Assembly (NCBI GenBank): GCA_019419865.1
Contig: JAHZIG010000005.1
Coordinates: 62,001 to 126,000 of the forward strand
Length of the DNA: 64,000 nt
Direction of reading: 5' to 3'
Origin: Clostridiales bacterium
GTDB taxonomy: Bacteria; Bacillota; Clostridia; Monoglobales; Monoglobaceae
Both the position numbers and the translations under genes were made by a program. Positions within the stretch are counted from its first letter, which is position 1. Each line of letters starts with the position of its first letter. Shown here one piece after another: positions 60,532 through 64,000 of this stretch. A model generated the notes under the pieces. That model saw only the letters and a program-made list of their open reading frames with translations, did not search any database and was not told the origin of the DNA.

Positions 60532-61737
60532 TCACCGTCCCAGCGCCGCGGCTACGTTTCCTGTGTTGATTATTATAGTAATTATTATTACAAACATTAC
60601 GGTTATCGCCGCAAGCATCGAAAATACGAGGGAGATCGAGTCGGCGAGGCAGGTCAGGCAGGCGGTCGTCTTAGCGTCCGATACCGGCTCGCACATAGCG
60701 GCTATAACTCTGAATACAAAAAGCGACGCCATGATCTTTAAAAGCGGGGTGATCGATATAAAGACGACGATTATTATCCCCACGATACCGACCGAGTTTT
60801 TTATCACGACCGAGCAGTTCATGATCGTCTCCACAGATTCCGACAATATGCCGCCCACGACCGGGATCAGGTTGGACGAGGCGAACTTGGTCAGCTTGAT
60901 CGTAAGTCCGTCGGCTCCCGACGAGGCTATGCTCTGAAGTCCCGCGAAGGCGACGAAGACGGTCAGCAGCACGCTGAGACCGCGCTTTATAAAATTCTCG
61001 AGCAGAGTTACCAGCCGGCTCGCCTTGAATTTATCGGACAGCGAATTGACGATACTGAGCGCGCTGAGCAGCATGACTACAGGTATAAACAGGTTTTGTA
61101 TCAGCGAGACCGAAAGTTCGATTATCGTCAGCAAGACCGGCTCGAATACGGAGGCCGAGACGATCGCGCCGGACGACAACAGCGCGGCCAGCATCAGCGG
61201 AACGATCATCCGCATAAATACGGAGAGGTTTTCCGCCGCCATCGCCGCCGAGGACACCACTTGATAGAACGCGGTCACGGCGACGGACGAGACGAGTATT
61301 ATACATATATAATGCGCTATAACACCTACGCCGTTTTTGCCGAAGCTGTCGTTTAAATTCGTAAGATACGAGCTTACGACCGCAAGGGCGAGGACTAACG
61401 TCAGCAGTTTAACGCTCGCGTATACTTCGCTTGCGAACGCTTTTATCAGCCAGTTGAGTATATCGGTAACGTTAAAGCTGAGTTCCCCCTTCGCGATCGA
61501 GGCTATCAGCTGCGATATATCCAGATCGGTCGGTAAATTAGGCGAAATATCCGAATACATATCGTTCCACGCCTCTTGCAGGCGCTCGCCGTAGAAATCC
61601 GAGTATTCGTTTATTATCCCGTCGGTCGCGTCCGTCTCCTCGTCCGCCGCGCAGACCGGCGCGGACAGCGTTATAAGGAGGATCAATACGAGCGCGGCGA
61701 GCGTTTTTGTTTTTATTGGCGTTTTATTTATGTTCAT
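60532..61737 (-). CDS. spoIIIAE: Stage III sporulation protein AE
   Basis: Polytopic membrane protein of the forespore channel, 401 aa. A cleavable-looking signal peptide (KTKTLAALVLILLITLSAPV) precedes about seven or eight membrane segments. Motifs such as GVIAHYICIILVSSVAVTAFY, FMRMIVPLMLAALLSSG and LSVLLTVFVAFAGLQSIASS match the family. Position between AD and AF is as in other spore formers. Confidence 0.94.
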   Translation of the reverse strand: MNINKTPIKTKTLAALVLILLITLSAPVCAADEETDATDGIINEYSDFYGERLQEAWNDMYSDISPNLPTDLDISQLIASIAKGELSFNVTDILNWLIKAFASEVYASVKLLTLVLALAVVSSYLTNLNDSFGKNGVGVIAHYICIILVSSVAVTAFYQVVSSAAMAAENLSVFMRMIVPLMLAALLSSGAIVSASVFEPVLLTIIELSVSLIQNLFIPVVMLLSALSIVNSLSDKFKASRLVTLLENFIKRGLSVLLTVFVAFAGLQSIASSGADGLTIKLTKFASSNLIPVVGGILSESVETIMNCSVVIKNSVGIVGIIIVVFISITPLLKIMASLFVFRVIAAMCEPVSDAKTTACLTCLADSISLVFSMLAAITVMFVIIITIIINTGNVAAALGR

Positions 61738-61774
61738 TTGTAAAAGCCTCGGTACCTCATTTATTGAAGCGGAT

Positions 61775-62179
61775 CTAACTGAAGTATATTATCTGGCGGA
61801 TCAGACTGAGCAAACGGTATACGATCGGCAGAGACATCGCGACGATGATTATCTTCGCGCCGAATTCGATCTTGCTCGCGATCGCGTTTTCGCCGCAGTC
61901 TCTGCACATCTCGGAAGCGAACTGCGCCAGATACGCGACCCCCACTATTTTTATGACGATCTCCATGTACTGGATATCGACGCCCGAGCTCTCGGCTATA
62001 TCCCTAAATTGATAGATTATGCTTGAAAAATACGGAGCTACAACCGCTATCACGGCGGCCGCCGCCGTTATTGGAATAAGCATAGCGAATTCGGGCCGCT
62101 GTTTTTTGATCAAAAGCGAAAGCAGCGTGGCGATCATGCAGATCCCGATTATCCTGAAAATTTCCATGGCGTTATCCAT
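61775..62179 (-). CDS. spoIIIAD: Stage III sporulation protein AD
   Basis: Small polytopic membrane protein, about 134 aa, part of the channel's membrane base. Three or four hydrophobic segments (IIGICMIATLLSLLI, MLIPITAAAAVIAVVAPYF, IVIKIVGVAYLAQFA, IIIVAMSLPIVYRLL). The conserved EMCRDCGENAIASKIEFGAK loop is present. The start is uncertain: ATG 62179 has CGGGAAA too close, and an alternative ATG lies at 62167; both give the same core. Confidence 0.9.
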   Translation of the reverse strand: MDNAMEIFRIIGICMIATLLSLLIKKQRPEFAMLIPITAAAAVIAVVAPYFSSIIYQFRDIAESSGVDIQYMEIVIKIVGVAYLAQFASEMCRDCGENAIASKIEFGAKIIIVAMSLPIVYRLLSLIRQIIYFS

Positions 62180-62196
62180 TTTCCCGATCCGCCGCG

Positions 62197-62394
62197 TCAG
62201 AGGTCGAAGATCGACTTGATGAGATCGAACATCGCGCTGATCTCCTGAAGAACTATCAGAAGCACGACGATAAGCCCGGCGATAGTCGTCATCATCGCCT
62301 GATCGTCCCGACCGGCGCGGCACAGCAGCAGGTTTAATACCGCGACAAGAATACCTATTGCGGCTACTTTAAAAATTAGATCCACTCCGCTCAA
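62197..62394 (-). CDS. spoIIIAC: Stage III sporulation protein AC
   Basis: Two-helix membrane peptide, about 65 aa, of the forespore channel apparatus. GVDLIFKVAAIGILVAVLNL and MMTTIAGLIVVLLIVLQEIS are the two conserved segments. I prefer a TTG start at 62394, 8 nt after AGAGG; a GTG at 62403 overlaps that ribosome binding site. It lies between AB and AD as usual. Confidence 0.9.
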   Translation of the reverse strand: MSGVDLIFKVAAIGILVAVLNLLLCRAGRDDQAMMTTIAGLIVVLLIVLQEISAMFDLIKSIFDL

Positions 62395-62493
62395 AAGTTC
62401 CACCTCTTTATCAATTTAGTTTTATCAAAGTTCCGCAATGCGATATTTCGCTCTCGTATTATAAAACCGGCCGAGTTATGGCGGACCGTCCGG

Positions 62494-63042
62494 CTAAGCC
62501 AGGATTATTACTATGAACAAACCGCCGAAAAGACCGAGCGAAGCGTAGAGCTTGTAATATTTGTTCTTAAACTCCGCCGCGTCGGCTTCGCAGCGCTTAA
62601 GCTTCTCTACGGCGGCCTTTATATTCGCCGCCTCGGTCTCGCAGTCCCCGCTCCCGAGCTGAGAGGCGAGAGAGGTAATTATCTTTAAGTCGCCGTCGGT
62701 AAGACATAACTTAGAGCGGTTGGCCTCTATCGCGGCGCCGAGAGCCGCGGCGGGCGCCGATATGCGTTCGTCGCCTGAAAACGTCTCCGGCGAGACCATC
62801 GTTTTCGCCGCTTCGCCAAAAAGCGCGCCTATTACTCCGTCTTCAAAATACGCGGTCGACTCGAACGCCTCTTTGAGCGGCTTGCGTTTGAAACATATAT
62901 CCGACTCCAATGAATTTAAGGCGAATATAAGGCGGCTCAGCTGTTTTGCGCGCCCGCTCAGTCTCGACGCGCGGATCATGCCTATGTACGAACATCCGGC
63001 GACTATTATAAAAGCCGAAAGTATTTTTATAAACGTGTTCAT
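62494..63042 (-). CDS. spoIIIAB: Stage III sporulation protein AB
   Basis: GspF-like membrane protein, 182 aa, associated with the SpoIIIAA ATPase. N-terminal hydrophobic segment (about 5-20), C-terminal segment (YASLGLFGGLFIVIILA), with a helical soluble centre containing LSGRAKQLSRLIFALNSLES, CFKRKPLKEAFES and KIITSLASQLGSGDCE. It follows spoIIIAA after 12 bp; the ribosome binding site is poor, which suggests coupled translation. Confidence 0.92.
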   Translation of the reverse strand: MNTFIKILSAFIIVAGCSYIGMIRASRLSGRAKQLSRLIFALNSLESDICFKRKPLKEAFESTAYFEDGVIGALFGEAAKTMVSPETFSGDERISAPAAALGAAIEANRSKLCLTDGDLKIITSLASQLGSGDCETEAANIKAAVEKLKRCEADAAEFKNKYYKLYASLGLFGGLFIVIILA

Positions 63043-63054
63043 AGGATTGTCGGA

Positions 63055-63993
63055 TCACAGGCTTATGTTTTCAAATTGCAGAAAGCCGTCTACGACCCGG
63101 CCGTCTCTGCTCAGCGTTTTACGACTCAGCATAATGATATTCTCAAAGACGCGATTTTCAAACAGAGGTTTAAATATCGGCTTTTGGAGGATCTCGTCCT
63201 TGTTCGAGCCGTGCGCGCTCGCGATTATAGAAACTCCGCTCCCAAAGGCCAGCATGAGCGCGCCCGCGTCCTCTTCAGTGGCTATCTCGTCGGTTATTAT
63301 CACGTCGGGCGACATCGAGCGAAGCATCATAACGACCGCCAAATGCTTTGGGGCGTTGAACATAACGTCCGCAAGCGGCCCCAGATCGTTCTGAGGGACT
63401 CCGCGGTACATCGCCGATATCTCGCCCCTGTCGTCGGCGACCGCAGTCTTGTATTTCAGGGTCGAAAGCTGCCTCGTTATATCCCGAAGTACGGTGGTCT
63501 TGCCCATCTGCGGCGGAGATACCACAAGGGTGTTGAGTATCTTGCCGTCTTTTAAAATGTGTTTCATCATAGGGTCGGCGCTCCCCTTTATCTCCCGCGC
63601 GACCCTTACGTTTATAGAGCTTATATCCCCAAAGTTCTCGATCGCGCCGTTCGGCGAGGTGATAGCCCGCCCGGTAAAACCGACCCTGTGCCCGCCGCGT
63701 ATGGTTATAAAACCCTTGCGGATCTCGTCCAAATATGCATATACCGAGTTTTCGCAGATATTTTTAAATATTATCGTCATATCCGTATCGGTCACCGTAT
63801 AGGCCTCGGCTATGTTTTCGGTTATCCCGCCTTCCGCGTCTATAAACAGTATCGCGGAGCCGGCCGATATGCAGAGAGGACGGTTGGTTTTAAAGCGTAT
63901 TTCCTCTATGATCCCGGGAAAGGTCGAAAATAGCCGTTTTAGCGTCGGCTGAAGGTTTTTCGGCATATACGCCGTTATTTCGCTGTATACCAT
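63055..63993 (-). CDS. spoIIIAA: Stage III sporulation protein AA (ATPase)
   Basis: AAA+/type II secretion-like ATPase of the forespore channel, 312 aa. N-terminal domain with IEEIRFKTNRPLCI, conserved GFITIRGGHRVGFTGRAI, Walker A PPQMGKTTVLRD near residue 170, DDRGEISAMYRGVP and Walker B DVIITDEIATEEDAGAL. It is the first gene of the spoIIIA operon; the promoter (expected to be sigma-E dependent) would lie beyond the right edge, only 7 bp past the start. Confidence 0.95.
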   Translation of the reverse strand: MVYSEITAYMPKNLQPTLKRLFSTFPGIIEEIRFKTNRPLCISAGSAILFIDAEGGITENIAEAYTVTDTDMTIIFKNICENSVYAYLDEIRKGFITIRGGHRVGFTGRAITSPNGAIENFGDISSINVRVAREIKGSADPMMKHILKDGKILNTLVVSPPQMGKTTVLRDITRQLSTLKYKTAVADDRGEISAMYRGVPQNDLGPLADVMFNAPKHLAVVMMLRSMSPDVIITDEIATEEDAGALMLAFGSGVSIIASAHGSNKDEILQKPIFKPLFENRVFENIIMLSRKTLSRDGRVVDGFLQFENISL

Positions 63994-64000
63994 GGATATT

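Overview
The window looks like a chromosomal segment of an anaerobic, endospore-forming member of Clostridia, probably gut-associated. The evidence is a complete spoIIIAA-AH operon, an agr-type cyclic-peptide quorum-sensing locus, formate-tetrahydrofolate ligase, two [FeFe]-hydrogenase-like genes, S-layer homology (SLH) proteins, a two-gene SUF system and several plant-glycan enzymes. An exact genus cannot be read from this. Base composition is moderate, UTG is used repeatedly as a start codon, and sigma-A-type promoters with 16-17 bp spacers are easy to see.

Layout. 1-2 kb: 3' part of fhs (minus) and two tiny cysteine-rich membrane-type proteins (plus). 2-5.2 kb: agrA-agrC-agrD-agrB; agrC is broken near its start by an 11-bp tandem duplication. 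5.3-8.7 kb: sirtuin and a BlaI/BlaR1-like pair with its own promoter and inverted-repeat operator. 8.8-15.3 kb: a compact cassette of podovirus-like virion genes (putative scaffold, N4-gp56-type major capsid, small head protein, head-tail adaptor, stabilisation protein, tail/ejection-like protein), with no terminase, portal, integrase or lysis genes. 15.8-24.6 kb: cell-envelope block (large SLH protein, autoregulated MarR, murA, amidase, polysaccharide deacetylase). 25-31 kb: cysteine synthase, guaB, GH51 arabinofuranosidase and Ppx/GppA. 31.6-36.1 kb: two tandem YcdB/YcdC-SLH paralogues sharing almost identical C-termini and downstream DNA. 36-41 kb: rhamnogalacturonan-acetylesterase-like GDSL enzyme and a large heparinase II/III-like protein. 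41-46 kb: small regulator facing a gutted surface-protein gene, a TIGR04076 protein, a PutP-like symporter and a frameshifted KilA-N gene. 46-52 kb: SDR and LysR, SufB/SufC minimal system, DUF421, two half-size TauE proteins. 51.9-56.3 kb: three-gene hydrogenase/phosphatase signalling cassette. 56.6-58.6 kb: divergent GH43 and AraC. 58.7-64 kb: spoIIIA operon read toward the left.

How parts work together. The envelope genes supply peptidoglycan precursor, wall remodelling and surface proteins. The GH51, CE12-like, heparinase-like and GH43 genes lack signal peptides, so they probably finish oligosaccharides inside the cell. The hydrogenase cassette pairs a PAS-bearing sensory-type hydrogenase with a SpoIIE-type phosphatase and a second hydrogenase, which suggests hydrogen or redox sensing.

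A dispersed repeat family built on AACGTAG/GATTAG/GCGAATAG units sits in several intergenic gaps, including inside the capsid cassette. In two places the repeat runs directly into a gene's ribosome binding site. The most interesting observations are the reduced capsid cassette, the possibly phase-variable agrC, the repeat family and the hydrogenase-phosphatase cassette.
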